DNA from: G963665185 sp049723905
Lineage (GTDB): Bacteria; Desulfobacterota; Desulfovibrionia; Desulfovibrionales; Desulfovibrionaceae
Assembly (NCBI RefSeq): GCF_049723905.1
Contig: NZ_JBJKFD010000001.1
Coordinates: 434,001-498,000, forward strand
Direction: 5' to 3'
DNA: 64,000 nucleotides
Shown here: in pieces, positions 25,238 through 34,249 of the stretch
Layout of the letters: every line of letters starts with the position of its first letter
How positions within the stretch are numbered: position 1 is the stretch's first letter
Notes under the pieces: model-generated
The model's input: only the letters and a program-made list of their open reading frames with translations
Databases searched by the model: none
Told to the model about the DNA's origin: nothing
Program-made: the position numbers and the translations under genes

Positions 25238-27142
25238 ATGTACGCAGCCGCCTATTGGGGGCTTTTGGCAGTCCTTTTGCTGAGTGTTTTTGCGGCTCTT
25301 GCCGCTTGTTTCCAAGCCTACTTCAATAACGATATTTACGGTAAATGGATTGAAAAAGGGCAGTATGTAAATGCTGCCATCTTGCTTTTGTGTTCGGGAG
25401 TACTTCTGTATGCCCTGGTCACGCGGGATTTCTCCGTAAAATACGTGGCCGAGTACACGGATAGCGTGCTCCCCATGTTCTATACGGTTACGGCATTCTG
25501 GGCCGGGCAGGATGGTTCCTTGTTGTTTTGGACCGTCTGCGTTGCTGTTCTGGGAGCCTTTTTTCCCTTTACCCGGGCATATCGCGAACTTTCCTCTCCA
25601 ACACGAAGTTTCTACTGGGCCTTTTTTCTTACAGTTCAGGCCTTTTTTCTTTTGCTCCTTACCAATTGGAGCAATCCGTTTACGCTGTTCTCGCCCCCTC
25701 CTGCAGATGGACGGGGACTCAATCCCCTGCTGCAAAATCCGGGCATGATTTTTCACCCTCCGCTGCTGTTTCTGGGATACGCAGGGTTTACTGTGCCCGC
25801 GTGTCTGGCTTTGGCTTCCTACGTTACGGGCAAAAGTGGAGAGTGGCTTGAGCCCGGACGCAACTGGTCTGTCGTTTCCTGGATATTCCTCAGTGCCGGA
25901 ATTATTCTTGGTGCCTGGTGGTCCTATATGGAACTTGGCTGGGGCGGGTATTGGGCTTGGGACCCGGTGGAAAATGCCTCTCTTATTCCCTGGCTTTCGG
26001 CGACTGCTTTTTTGCACACTGCTGTCGTGGAACGGCGGCGGAAGTCTTTGGTGAGGGCCAATGTCTTTTTGGTCAGCCTCACACTTATGCTTTGTTTTTT
26101 CGGGACGTACCTTGTGCGCAGCGGGGTTATCGATTCTCTGCACGCATTTGGAGGCGGTGGGGTGGCAACGCCACTTTTGCTGTTCATGTTGGCCGGATTG
26201 GCTTTAACCATTTTTATTCTTTTTTCCGTTGGCGCGTCTGCCGAACGGCAACTTGACGGACTGCTGTCCCGTCCAGGGCTGCTTATCATTGCAGCATGGA
26301 TGTTTCTGGCCCTTGGCCTGATCGTATTTCTCGGTACCATGTGGCCTGTTATCAGCAGCTTGTGGAGTGTCGCTCCGCAGGGATTTGATGCAGGATTTTA
26401 CAACCGGGTCTGCCTGCCTGTGTTTGCGCTCATGGCTGTTGTCCTTGTCTTTTGCCCATGGCTTGGGTGGAAGGGCGGTTTACGCAAAGGAACGGCAGGT
26501 ATTGCCGCAATGGCTGTTTTTCCCCTCTCGGGATTGGCCATGTATTTCGGCGGAGTTCACAAGCCGCTGGCAGTGATTGCAGCCGCCGCTGCCATCGCAG
26601 TCATGGTGGGCCTTTTCTTTCTTGCAATTGTGGACAAGCAGATGCGCGCCACCCGCAGTGGGTGGGGTTTTCTGGGGGTGCATGCCGGCGTGGCCTTGAT
26701 GGTCCTTGGCGTGGCCTTTTCAGGCCCCTATCAGCTAGAGCGCGAAGCTGTTCTTCAGCCCAACGCCACCATCCGCATGAAAGGGTATGACTTTACGTTC
26801 AAGGCAGTACGGACATTTGACAACAATGCCATGTCCGTTGCCGAGGCAACCGTTGATGTATTTAAAAACGGCGAGCGGTTGGGGCAACTCACTCCGCAAC
26901 GTCGTCTGTACCGCAACTTTGAGCAGCCTTTTGCCGAAGTCTCTGTCATTCCTTCATTTGGAGACGAACTTTACGCTACCTTGCTGGCAATGGACCGCGA
27001 TGGGAGCGTCAGTCTGAAGATCAGTATCCATCCCTTGGTGAACTGGGTTTGGATTGGTGGTACCTTGCTTTGTCTGGCTGGCTTTTTGTGTCTGCGTCTG
27101 CGTCGTAAATCTGGGCGCTATGGGGAGAACGGCATTGCCTAA
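25238..27142 (+). CDS. ccmF: Cytochrome c heme lyase CcmF
   Basis: Polytopic inner-membrane protein that takes heme from CcmE and attaches it to CxxCH motifs. The 634 residues contain a long series of membrane helices and the WWD-type periplasmic motif WGGYWAWDPVENASLIPW. Family-typical stretches include QDGSLLFW, GRGLNPLLQNPGMIFHPPLLFLGY, and SGVIDSLHAFGGG. Start: ATG 25238 with AAAGGAAA upstream; a GTG at 25235 is in frame. About 140 bp separate it from ccmE. It overlaps ccmA by 23 bp if ccmA starts at its ATG. Confidence 0.95.
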   Translation: MYAAAYWGLLAVLLLSVFAALAACFQAYFNNDIYGKWIEKGQYVNAAILLLCSGVLLYALVTRDFSVKYVAEYTDSVLPMFYTVTAFWAGQDGSLLFWTVCVAVLGAFFPFTRAYRELSSPTRSFYWAFFLTVQAFFLLLLTNWSNPFTLFSPPPADGRGLNPLLQNPGMIFHPPLLFLGYAGFTVPACLALASYVTGKSGEWLEPGRNWSVVSWIFLSAGIILGAWWSYMELGWGGYWAWDPVENASLIPWLSATAFLHTAVVERRRKSLVRANVFLVSLTLMLCFFGTYLVRSGVIDSLHAFGGGGVATPLLLFMLAGLALTIFILFSVGASAERQLDGLLSRPGLLIIAAWMFLALGLIVFLGTMWPVISSLWSVAPQGFDAGFYNRVCLPVFALMAVVLVFCPWLGWKGGLRKGTAGIAAMAVFPLSGLAMYFGGVHKPLAVIAAAAAIAVMVGLFFLAIVDKQMRATRSGWGFLGVHAGVALMVLGVAFSGPYQLEREAVLQPNATIRMKGYDFTFKAVRTFDNNAMSVAEATVDVFKNGERLGQLTPQRRLYRNFEQPFAEVSVIPSFGDELYATLLAMDRDGSVSLKISIHPLVNWVWIGGTLLCLAGFLCLRLRRKSGRYGENGIA

Positions 27143-27800
27143 TTCCGAAGCTTTGCTCTCGGCACAGGGGGTAGCCAAGCTTTATGGGCGTAAGCTGGTT
27201 TTCAAAAAGGTCGGCTTTTCCATTCTGCCAGGCCAGGTATGGCTGCTGGTGGGGCCCAACGGAGCGGGTAAGTCCACTCTTGTGAATATTGCGGCCGGAT
27301 TGCTCGGCCCGGATGCAGGAAAAATAGATGTGACTCCCCCACCGAATGAGCGTTCGTATCTGGGGCATAAAACATTTATTTATCCTCGCCTGAGCGCTTT
27401 GGAAAATTTGCGTTTTTGGGCCGACATGTATGGGCTGGGCCGCGATAGAGCAGCGTTGATGGCAGCTTTGGAGCGTGTGGAGTTGGGGTATGTTGCCGAA
27501 GAAGAGGCTGGTAGGTTTTCCAGAGGAATGTCCCAGCGGTTGAGTCTGGCCAGGGTTTTTTTGAATAACCCTCGTCTGATATTTCTCGATGAGCCGGGAA
27601 CAGGATTGGACGTGGCTTCGGCCGGATTGCTGCACCGCGAAATCACCCAGGCTGGCGAACGTGGAGCAGGGATTCTTTGGGTCAGCCACCAGTTGCGTGA
27701 AGGACTGGAAGTGGCAAGCCATGTGCTGCACCTGGAAAAAGGCAGGGTCCGTTATGCGGGGGAAGCCTCCGGGTATACCGCGGAGGAATGCGCATGCTGA
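27120..27800 (+). CDS. ccmA: Heme exporter ATP-binding protein CcmA
   Basis: ATPase of the CcmABCD complex that releases holo-CcmE. Walker A GPNGAGKST, signature FSRGMSQRLSLAR, Walker B LIFLDEPGTGLD, and a SHQ in the switch region are visible in about 226 residues. The start is uncertain: ATG 27120 inside the end of ccmF, or TTG 27135 preceded by GGGGAG. It overlaps ccmB by 13 bp. Confidence 0.93.
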   Translation: MGRTALPNSEALLSAQGVAKLYGRKLVFKKVGFSILPGQVWLLVGPNGAGKSTLVNIAAGLLGPDAGKIDVTPPPNERSYLGHKTFIYPRLSALENLRFWADMYGLGRDRAALMAALERVELGYVAEEEAGRFSRGMSQRLSLARVFLNNPRLIFLDEPGTGLDVASAGLLHREITQAGERGAGILWVSHQLREGLEVASHVLHLEKGRVRYAGEASGYTAEECAC

Positions 27801-28465
27801 CTTCGGTTGTGGCAATTCTACGTAAAGACTTGGCTCTTTCTTTGTCGCGAGGGCAGGGCCTGGTGCAGGCGGTGTTGCTCGGCTTGCTCCTTATTTTTCT
27901 CTTCAGTCTCTCCCGGCCTACCGGGACGTTGACGTCGCCCCAGGCGGCAGCCGCCATTTTTTGGCTGGCTTCCAGCTTCGGCTTGGTGCTGGTCTTCAAT
28001 ACCCTCTATTCCCTGGAAGAAGAAAACGGTGCCCGTTTAGGCCTTCTCCTCTCTCCCGTTCCTTTGCAGAGCGTCTGGCTTGGCAAGGCCTTGGCCGGGC
28101 TGGTTCTGCTGGCCTGTTCCCAAGTTGTATTTGCTCCGGCCGCCATGGTCTTCCTAGGGCAGGATGTTGTGCATGCGCCTTTAGCGGCTCTGGCCGGCGT
28201 ATTGGTCATTGACTGGGGACTTGTTGTTCTTGGCTCGCTGCTTGGGGCTTTGTCTCAGGGGGCTGCGGCCAGAGAGTCGCTATTGTCCGTTATTCTTTTT
28301 CCCTTGCTGCTTCCCGTACTGCTTGCCGGAATTCGTATAGGTGCCGCCGCCTTGGGCGGCGTTTCTGGTGATAGCGGTTGGATGGGACTTGCGCTGGCGT
28401 TCGACGCGTTGTTTACTGGGGCTGCTCTGGTCCTTTTTCCTTTTGTTTATGGTGGAGATGCCTAA
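27788..28465 (+). CDS. ccmB: Heme exporter membrane protein CcmB
   Basis: Six-helix membrane subunit of CcmABC(D). The 225 residues begin with a short cytoplasmic lead (LRKDLALSLSRGQ) typical of CcmB, followed by helices, the EEENGARLGLLLSPVP loop and a LSVILFPLLLPVLLAG segment. Overlap with ccmA and 3 bp to ccmC indicate coupled translation. Confidence 0.92.
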   Translation: MRMLTSVVAILRKDLALSLSRGQGLVQAVLLGLLLIFLFSLSRPTGTLTSPQAAAAIFWLASSFGLVLVFNTLYSLEEENGARLGLLLSPVPLQSVWLGKALAGLVLLACSQVVFAPAAMVFLGQDVVHAPLAALAGVLVIDWGLVVLGSLLGALSQGAAARESLLSVILFPLLLPVLLAGIRIGAAALGGVSGDSGWMGLALAFDALFTGAALVLFPFVYGGDA

Positions 28466-28468
28466 GTC

Positions 28469-29122
28469 ATGATTCGTATTCTCGCTTTGCTCGCCGTTTG
28501 CGCTCTGTTCGGAGCGCAATACATGATTTGGATGTACGCACCGATTGAAGCCACCATGGGGCTCGTGCAGAAAATATTTTATGTCCACCTGCCGTTGGCC
28601 TGGTGGTCCATGATCAGTTTTTTTGTGGTTTTTATTGCAAGCGGTATGTTTTTGCTGAAACGACTTCCCGGTTACGATCGGTTGGCCGGTGCCGCCGCAG
28701 AGCTTGGAGTTTTGTTTTCCGGTCTGGCCTTGATTTCCGGCTCCCTCTGGGCCCGCAGTGCCTGGAATGTGTGGTGGACCTGGGATCCTCGTCTGACGAC
28801 CACGTTGATTATGTGGTTTGTCTATGCAGCCTACCTTGTGCTTCGTACAGCCCCCATGGCACAAGACAGAAGATCTCTGGTCTGTGCTGTCCTCGGCGTG
28901 GTTGCTTTTCTTGATGTTCCGCTGGTCTTTTATTCCGCCAGAATGTGGCGGAGTATTCACCCTGCGGTGTTTGCCCAGAAAGGGGGAGGGCTTGAGCCGG
29001 AAATGTGGCATACGGTTATCGCTTCGGGCATAGCCTTCGGCCTGCTTTGGCTGGCTTTGCTGCTTTTACGCAAACGTCAGCTTTCCATGCAGGCGGAGCT
29101 TGACGCACGCCGTACGTTTTGA
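28469..29122 (+). CDS. ccmC: Heme exporter protein CcmC
   Basis: Membrane protein that presents heme to CcmE. The 217 residues carry six helices and the WWD motif NVWWTWDPRLTTTLIMW, flanked by conserved His (YVHLPLAWWSM; MWHTVIASG). Located between ccmB and ccmD. Confidence 0.94.
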   Translation: MIRILALLAVCALFGAQYMIWMYAPIEATMGLVQKIFYVHLPLAWWSMISFFVVFIASGMFLLKRLPGYDRLAGAAAELGVLFSGLALISGSLWARSAWNVWWTWDPRLTTTLIMWFVYAAYLVLRTAPMAQDRRSLVCAVLGVVAFLDVPLVFYSARMWRSIHPAVFAQKGGGLEPEMWHTVIASGIAFGLLWLALLLLRKRQLSMQAELDARRTF

Positions 29123-29136
29123 AACTTGGAGGTCCC

Positions 29137-29289
29137 ATGGACGCACAATCTTATTTGTTAATAGCCAACGCCGCGGTTTGGATCGGCATTGGATGCTATG
29201 TTTTCTTTTTGGGGCGGCAGTCGTCCCACCTGAAAAGACGTATGGATCAGCTCCAGCTGCTGGAAGGATCACATGACGAGCAATTCTAA
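29137..29289 (+). CDS. ccmD: CcmD-like small membrane protein
   Basis: A 50-residue open frame behind a strong Shine-Dalgarno (TTGGAGG, 4-5 bases before the ATG). It has one membrane helix (about 7-27, LIANAAVWIGIGCYVFFLG) and a charged C-terminal half (LKRRMDQLQLLE), the layout of CcmD, which stabilises the CcmABC-CcmE complex. Its position right after ccmC supports this. It overlaps the following TPR gene by 17 bp. The sequence is too short and variable to prove by similarity. Confidence 0.82.
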   Translation: MDAQSYLLIANAAVWIGIGCYVFFLGRQSSHLKRRMDQLQLLEGSHDEQF

Positions 29290-29884
29290 TGCTGTCCCAG
29301 GGCTTTTTCCGGGAAAGATAGTTGTTTTCTTGTTGGCCGTGGGCCTTATGGTCATTTTTGTCAGCTCGGTGTTTTACCGGCTTCAGAATCCCTCCAGAAC
29401 CGTGGTCCGGCAGGAAGCTCCGGCTGGCGGAAAAAGTATGAAGGCACTGGCTAAGATGGGGAACATGGGGCAGATTCGCGACCTTATGCAGGCGCTGCAG
29501 AAAAATCCGGAAGACCTGCCCACTTTGATGAGTCTTGCTTCAGTATTCATGGAAATGGGAGCCTGGGATCGAGCGGCTCTTTTTCTGCAGGATGCCCTTA
29601 ATGTGGAGCCAACAAATAAGGATGCTTTGAATTTTTATGGCATCTGTTTGTACCAGAAAAAAGATTATGCCAAGTCTGCAGAGGTTTTCAGCCAGCTGTT
29701 GGAATTGGACCCGGATAATCCCATGGCGCACTACAATTTGGGTGTTATGCAGAAATACTTTCTGGACAAACCAGATGAAGGAATGGAAAACTTTCGCAGG
29801 GCAAAGGCTCTTGCTCCACAGGACCCCAGGCTTACAAAACTTGTAAACGAAGAATTGGAAGCCACTCACGGTTCTGCCAAGTAG
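29273..29884 (+). CDS. TPR protein of the ccm operon (CcmI/CycH-like)
   Basis: A 203-residue protein with an N-terminal membrane helix (about 17-37) and a periplasmic TPR domain from about residue 75 (LPTLMSLASVFMEMGAWDRAALFLQDAL, DALNFYGICLYQKKDYAKSAEVF, PMAHYNLGVMQ). By position and layout it could play the CcmI/NrfG part of holding apocytochrome C-termini. AAGGA precedes the ATG, which lies inside ccmD. No CcmG or CcmH follows, so the thioredoxin branch is encoded elsewhere or absent. Confidence 0.8.
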   Translation: MTSNSNAVPGLFPGKIVVFLLAVGLMVIFVSSVFYRLQNPSRTVVRQEAPAGGKSMKALAKMGNMGQIRDLMQALQKNPEDLPTLMSLASVFMEMGAWDRAALFLQDALNVEPTNKDALNFYGICLYQKKDYAKSAEVFSQLLELDPDNPMAHYNLGVMQKYFLDKPDEGMENFRRAKALAPQDPRLTKLVNEELEATHGSAK

Positions 29885-30073
29885 AGGGAAGGGCTATTTT
29901 GTTGGTTTGAGAGCCAGGTCTTATTTGACAATTTTCAGAAAAGCGTGGCAAATGACCGGTACTGGATACATCTAGTGAACGACAAGTTTTGTTTCTGAGG
30001 TGCCACTTGGATATAGAAAAATCGCTGGAGCTTCCTTTACTGGTCTTTTTTTACAACTTACGGAGGAATGATG

Positions 30074-31192
30074 ATGTCTGGTAAATTTTTGGGACGGGCG
30101 ATTATTATCGCTTGTTTGCTGGGCCTGATTGCGGTTCCGGCCATGGCCGAAAAGATTGTTGTTGGCGTGGCTGGCGCGCATAGCGGCGACTTGGCTTCTT
30201 ATGGGCTTCCTACTGTTAATGCGGCTAAAATTGTTGCTGATGAAATCAATGCCAAGGGCGGCATTAACGGGATGCAGGTTGTGATTGCACCGCAGGATGA
30301 CCAGTGCAAACCCGAACTTGCCACCAACGTTGCCACCAAGCTGGTTTCCGACAAGGTAACCGTGGTACTTGGTCACATCTGCAGCGGTGCAACCAAGGCT
30401 GCTCTGCCCATCTACACGGAAGCAAAGATGGTCTGCATGTCTCCCTCCGCCACCAACCCCAGTCTGACACAAAGTGGTGACTATCCCACATTTTTCCGTA
30501 CCATCGCCTCAGACGATGCCCAGGCCAAACTGGTTGTTGATTTTGCAACCGACAAGCTGGGCGTGAAGAAGATCGCCGTGCTGCACGATAAGGGCGATTA
30601 CGGTAAGGGATTTGCCGAGTTCGCCAAGATGTTCATTGAGAAGGGTGGCAAGGCTGAAGTTGTTCTGTTCGAAGGCGTAACTCCCGGCGCCGTGGACTAC
30701 TCTGCCGTTGTGCAGAAAGTTCGCCGCAACAAGGCCGACGCAGTTATTTTTGGAGGTTACCATCCTGAAGCCTCCAAAATCGTGTCTCAGATGCGTCGTA
30801 AGCGCATGAAGACTGTGTTTCTTTCCGATGACGGCGTGAAGGATGATACCTTCATCAAAGTTGCCGCTAAGAATGCTGAAGGCGTATACGCTTCCGGTCC
30901 TGTGGATATTTCCAAGAATCCCCTCTACATCAAGGCTGTAAAGCAGCATAAGGAAAAGTACGGTTCCGAGCCTGGTGCTTTCTATCCTCAGGCTTACGCT
31001 GCTGCCCAGGCCCTGCTCAACGCCATCGAAAAAGCTGGCAGCACCGATTATGACGCCATCGTCAATGCCCTGCATACACAGTATGTTGAAACTCCTCTGG
31101 GCAAGATCAAATTTGACAATAGAGGCGATGCCGAAGGTGTCGGCTTCTCCATGTACGTTGTCAAAGACGGCAAGTACGATGAAGTTAAATAG
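30074..31192 (+). CDS. livK: Branched-chain amino acid ABC transporter substrate-binding protein
   Basis: Periplasmic receptor (about 372 residues) with a signal peptide ending AMA, then the type-I binding fold: VGVAGAHSGDLASYGLPTVNA, VIAPQDDQCKPELATNVATKLV, VVLGHICSGATKAALPIY. Three ATGs in a row (30068, 30071, 30074); the last has the best spacing (7) to GGAGG. A -10-like TATAGA at 30012 with a weak -35 (TTGTTT) 17 bp upstream is a possible promoter. It is separated from the permeases by a terminator-like hairpin, which usually gives more receptor than permease. Confidence 0.93.
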   Translation: MSGKFLGRAIIIACLLGLIAVPAMAEKIVVGVAGAHSGDLASYGLPTVNAAKIVADEINAKGGINGMQVVIAPQDDQCKPELATNVATKLVSDKVTVVLGHICSGATKAALPIYTEAKMVCMSPSATNPSLTQSGDYPTFFRTIASDDAQAKLVVDFATDKLGVKKIAVLHDKGDYGKGFAEFAKMFIEKGGKAEVVLFEGVTPGAVDYSAVVQKVRRNKADAVIFGGYHPEASKIVSQMRRKRMKTVFLSDDGVKDDTFIKVAAKNAEGVYASGPVDISKNPLYIKAVKQHKEKYGSEPGAFYPQAYAAAQALLNAIEKAGSTDYDAIVNALHTQYVETPLGKIKFDNRGDAEGVGFSMYVVKDGKYDEVK

Positions 31193-31219
31193 GATAGACT
31201 CGGCAGTATAAAGATAAGC

Positions 31220-31258
31220 CAGGGGATGGACATACGGTCCATCCCCTGTCCTTTTTCC
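31220..31258 (+). terminator. Attenuating terminator between livK and livH
   Basis: A perfect 12-bp stem, CAGGGGATGGAC (31220-31231) with GTCCATCCCCTG (31237-31248), 5-base loop, then TCCTTTTTCC. As the downstream permease genes lie in the same direction only 36 bp further on, this is probably a partial terminator. Confidence 0.82.
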
Positions 31259-31293
31259 TGAGCGGACAGCTCAGTCCATAAGGCGGAACTTCG

Positions 31294-32196
31294 ATGGACT
31301 ATTTTTGGGAACTTTTTTTTGGGGGGTTAACCCGGGGGAGCATCTACGCTCTTATCGCCCTTGGGTACACCATGGTTTACGGTATTATTGAGCTTATCAA
31401 CTTTGCCCATGGCGAAATTTATATGATAGGCGCCTTTACAGCTCTTATTGTAGCCGGAGTTTTGGGAACGTTGGGATTCCCGGCTTTGGCCATTCTGCTG
31501 TTTGCTCTTGTGGTGGCCGTAATCTATTCTTCGGCTTACGGATATACCATAGAAAAAATCGCATACAAGCCGTTGCGTGGGGCTCCTCGTTTGTCTCCGC
31601 TTATTTCTGCAATCGGCATGTCCATATTTTTGCAAAACTACGTTCTTTTGGTACAGACGTCGGACTTTCTTCCGTTTCCTTACCTGACACCGGAATTCGA
31701 TTTCATGGAGCCTTACATCCATATCATGGGCTCCAGCGAGTTGTTCATTATCCTCGCGTCCGCGTGCTCTATGATAGGGCTGACCTTGTTCATCAAATAC
31801 ACTCGTTTGGGCAAGGCCATGCGCGCAACTGCCCAGAACCGTAAGATGGCCATGTTGGTTGGTGTGGATGTAGACCGTGTGATTTCAGCCACGTTTATAA
31901 TTGGATCTGCCTTGGCAGCCATCGGTGGAGTGCTGATTGCCTCGCATATAGGACAAATCAACTTTTATATTGGTTTTATTGCCGGGATCAAAGCCTTTAC
32001 GGCTGCTGTACTTGGCGGAATCGGCAGCATCCCAGGCGCCATGCTTGGTGGACTGGTGTTGGGGTGGTGTGAAAGTTTTGCGACAGGGTATGTCTCGAGC
32101 GACTACGAGGATGTGTTTGCTTTCTCATTGCTGGTGCTCATCCTGATATTTCGGCCTGCCGGTATTCTTGGCAAGTCGCAGACGCAGAAGGTCTGA
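31294..32196 (+). CDS. livH: Branched-chain amino acid ABC transporter permease LivH
   Basis: Inner-membrane permease, 300 residues, with about eight helices. GLTRGSIYALIALGYTMVYGIIELINFAHGE at the N-terminus and LGGIGSIPGAMLGGLVLG near the end are LivH hallmarks; the cytoplasmic EAA-like loop lies at RLGKAMRATAQNRKMAMLVGV. It precedes livM, 27 bp away. Confidence 0.95.
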   Translation: MDYFWELFFGGLTRGSIYALIALGYTMVYGIIELINFAHGEIYMIGAFTALIVAGVLGTLGFPALAILLFALVVAVIYSSAYGYTIEKIAYKPLRGAPRLSPLISAIGMSIFLQNYVLLVQTSDFLPFPYLTPEFDFMEPYIHIMGSSELFIILASACSMIGLTLFIKYTRLGKAMRATAQNRKMAMLVGVDVDRVISATFIIGSALAAIGGVLIASHIGQINFYIGFIAGIKAFTAAVLGGIGSIPGAMLGGLVLGWCESFATGYVSSDYEDVFAFSLLVLILIFRPAGILGKSQTQKV

Positions 32197-32223
32197 TTCT
32201 GACAACGCATTACGTAAGGTGGA

Positions 32224-33459
32224 ATGAAGACGATGCATAACGGACTCAAACGCTCGCTTCTGGTCAGCCTGTGGTTTGTCTTTTTGACTTTCCCGTTGAT
32301 GGCAGTGCGGGTGGATACAATTGAAAATACCGTTCAGTGGCGGTTTATGAACTGCCTGTACATTGGAATCGGCAGTTTTGTGCTGTCCTTTGTTTGGCGC
32401 TACCTTTTGGACCGTAAAAAAACAGGGGGAAAAGTCCTGCGTGCAGGAGAGGTCGCCAAGCCTTCTTTGCTGGCCCGGGTTCGTTCGGACAGTAAACTGC
32501 AGCTCCCCTGTCTGGCTGTGGCTTTCTTGCTGGCAATTCTTTTTCCTTGGATTGTTTCGACCTATCAGACGAACATCATGATCTCGGCGCTAATTTATGT
32601 AGTGCTCGGTCTTGGGTTGAATATCGTTGTTGGTCTGGCTGGCCTGCTGGATCTTGGCTACGTGGCTTTTTACGCAGTGGGCGCCTACGCCTACGCGCTC
32701 CTCAATCACCATTTCGGTCTCGGTTTTTGGACCGTACTACCTCTTGGTGCTCTTTTGGGAATGGTCTGCGGCTTGCTGCTGGGTTTTCCCGTGCTGCGTT
32801 TGCGGGGAGACTATCTGGCTATCGTGACCCTTGGGTTTGGAGAAATTATCCGTTTGGTCCTGGAGAATTGGAACGAGTTTTCGTTTGGCCCCAGCGGTAT
32901 CTCCAATATTTCGCGTCCCGGTCTGTTTGGCGTCGATTTGGGGGTCGAAGGGGCAACGCAGTACATCTACTACCTCATGATCGGGATGGTTTGTTTTACG
33001 ATTTTTGTGGTTACCCGACTGAAAAACTCTCGGATCGGACGGGCTTGGATGGCATTGCGTGAGGACGAAATCGCATGTCAGGCCATGGGGATAGACAAAA
33101 CCAAGACCAAGCTGACTGCCTTTGCCCTTGGTGCTACCTGGGCAGGTATGGTTGGGGTTGTCTTTGCGGCCAAGACCACGTTCATCAACCCGGCCAGCTT
33201 TACCTTTCTCGAGTCGGCCATTATTTTGTCCATTGTTGTTCTGGGGGGCATGGGGTCCATCCTTGGTGTCATTTCCGGCGCGTTTATTTTGATACTTCTT
33301 CCCGAATACTTAAGAGCATTCTCCGAGTATAGAATGCTTATTTTCGGAGCGATCATGGTGCTGATGATGGTTTTCCGTCCTCAGGGACTTATCAGCTCCG
33401 AGCGCAGGCGGTACAAGATAGACGATATGGAAGCAGCACCTAACGGGGAGGCCTCCTAA
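32224..33459 (+). CDS. livM: Branched-chain amino acid ABC transporter permease LivM
   Basis: Second permease, 411 residues, with an N-terminal extension of about 90 residues containing two helices before the conserved core (LGLNIVVGLAGLLDLGYVAFYAVGAY). Core blocks include LRLRGDYLAIVTLGFGEIIRL, IGRAWMALREDEIACQAMGI and VLGGMGSILGVISGAF. ATG 32224 sits right against GGTGGA; ATG 32233 has better spacing. livG starts at the next base but one. Confidence 0.95.
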   Translation: MKTMHNGLKRSLLVSLWFVFLTFPLMAVRVDTIENTVQWRFMNCLYIGIGSFVLSFVWRYLLDRKKTGGKVLRAGEVAKPSLLARVRSDSKLQLPCLAVAFLLAILFPWIVSTYQTNIMISALIYVVLGLGLNIVVGLAGLLDLGYVAFYAVGAYAYALLNHHFGLGFWTVLPLGALLGMVCGLLLGFPVLRLRGDYLAIVTLGFGEIIRLVLENWNEFSFGPSGISNISRPGLFGVDLGVEGATQYIYYLMIGMVCFTIFVVTRLKNSRIGRAWMALREDEIACQAMGIDKTKTKLTAFALGATWAGMVGVVFAAKTTFINPASFTFLESAIILSIVVLGGMGSILGVISGAFILILLPEYLRAFSEYRMLIFGAIMVLMMVFRPQGLISSERRRYKIDDMEAAPNGEAS

Positions 33460-33460
33460 G

Positions 33461-34249
33461 ATGCAGCCGGTACTTGACGTAAAAGAAATGTCCATGAACT
33501 TTGGCGGGCTGCGTGCGTTGGACGAAATTGGCCTGTCCGTGGAAAAGGAACAGATTGTAGCTTTGATCGGCCCCAATGGCGCGGGAAAGACAACATTCTT
33601 CAACTGCGTTACGGGAATTTACGATCCTACGGAAGGGGATGTGCTGATTAATCCTCCTGGGAAAAAATCGAAGCGCATCAATGGCTACAAGCCCAACAGA
33701 GTGACCGAACTCGGTGTGGCCCGGACTTTTCAGAACATACGTCTTTTCCCTGATATGACGGTTCTGGAAAATGTCATGATTGGCTGCCATTGCCGGACAA
33801 AAACCGGCATTATTGCTTCAATTCTTCGTCCGCCCTCTGCGCGCCATGAAGAAGAGAGGGTCGTACATGATAGTTATGAACTCCTCAGAAGGATGGGGCT
33901 TCACAAACACTACAATGATCTGGCAAAGAACCTTCCTTACGGAGCGCAGCGCAAACTTGAGATTGCCCGCGCCCTGGCCACGGAGCCTTTTTTGCTTATG
34001 CTTGACGAACCTGCTGCAGGGATGAACCCTCAGGAAACACAGGAACTCAAGGATCTTGTTGTGGCTATGAAGGAGGAGTTTGAAATTGCCATTCTCCTCA
34101 TCGAGCACGATATGAAGATGGTTATGACGCTTTCCGACTACATCTACGTTATGGAATACGGCAAACTTATTGCCGAGGGTGTTCCTGCGGAAGTCAGCGA
34201 GAATCCCGATGTCATCAGGGCCTATCTTGGAGAGGATGCCGATGCTTGA
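33461..34249 (+). CDS. livG: Branched-chain amino acid ABC transporter ATP-binding protein LivG
   Basis: ATPase with Walker A GPNGAGKTT, the LivG-specific GVARTFQNIRLFPDMTVLENVM, signature LPYGAQRKLEIARAL, and Walker B LLMLDEPAAGMNP. The 262 residues are normal. It overlaps livF by 8 bp. Confidence 0.95.
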   Translation: MQPVLDVKEMSMNFGGLRALDEIGLSVEKEQIVALIGPNGAGKTTFFNCVTGIYDPTEGDVLINPPGKKSKRINGYKPNRVTELGVARTFQNIRLFPDMTVLENVMIGCHCRTKTGIIASILRPPSARHEEERVVHDSYELLRRMGLHKHYNDLAKNLPYGAQRKLEIARALATEPFLLMLDEPAAGMNPQETQELKDLVVAMKEEFEIAILLIEHDMKMVMTLSDYIYVMEYGKLIAEGVPAEVSENPDVIRAYLGEDADA

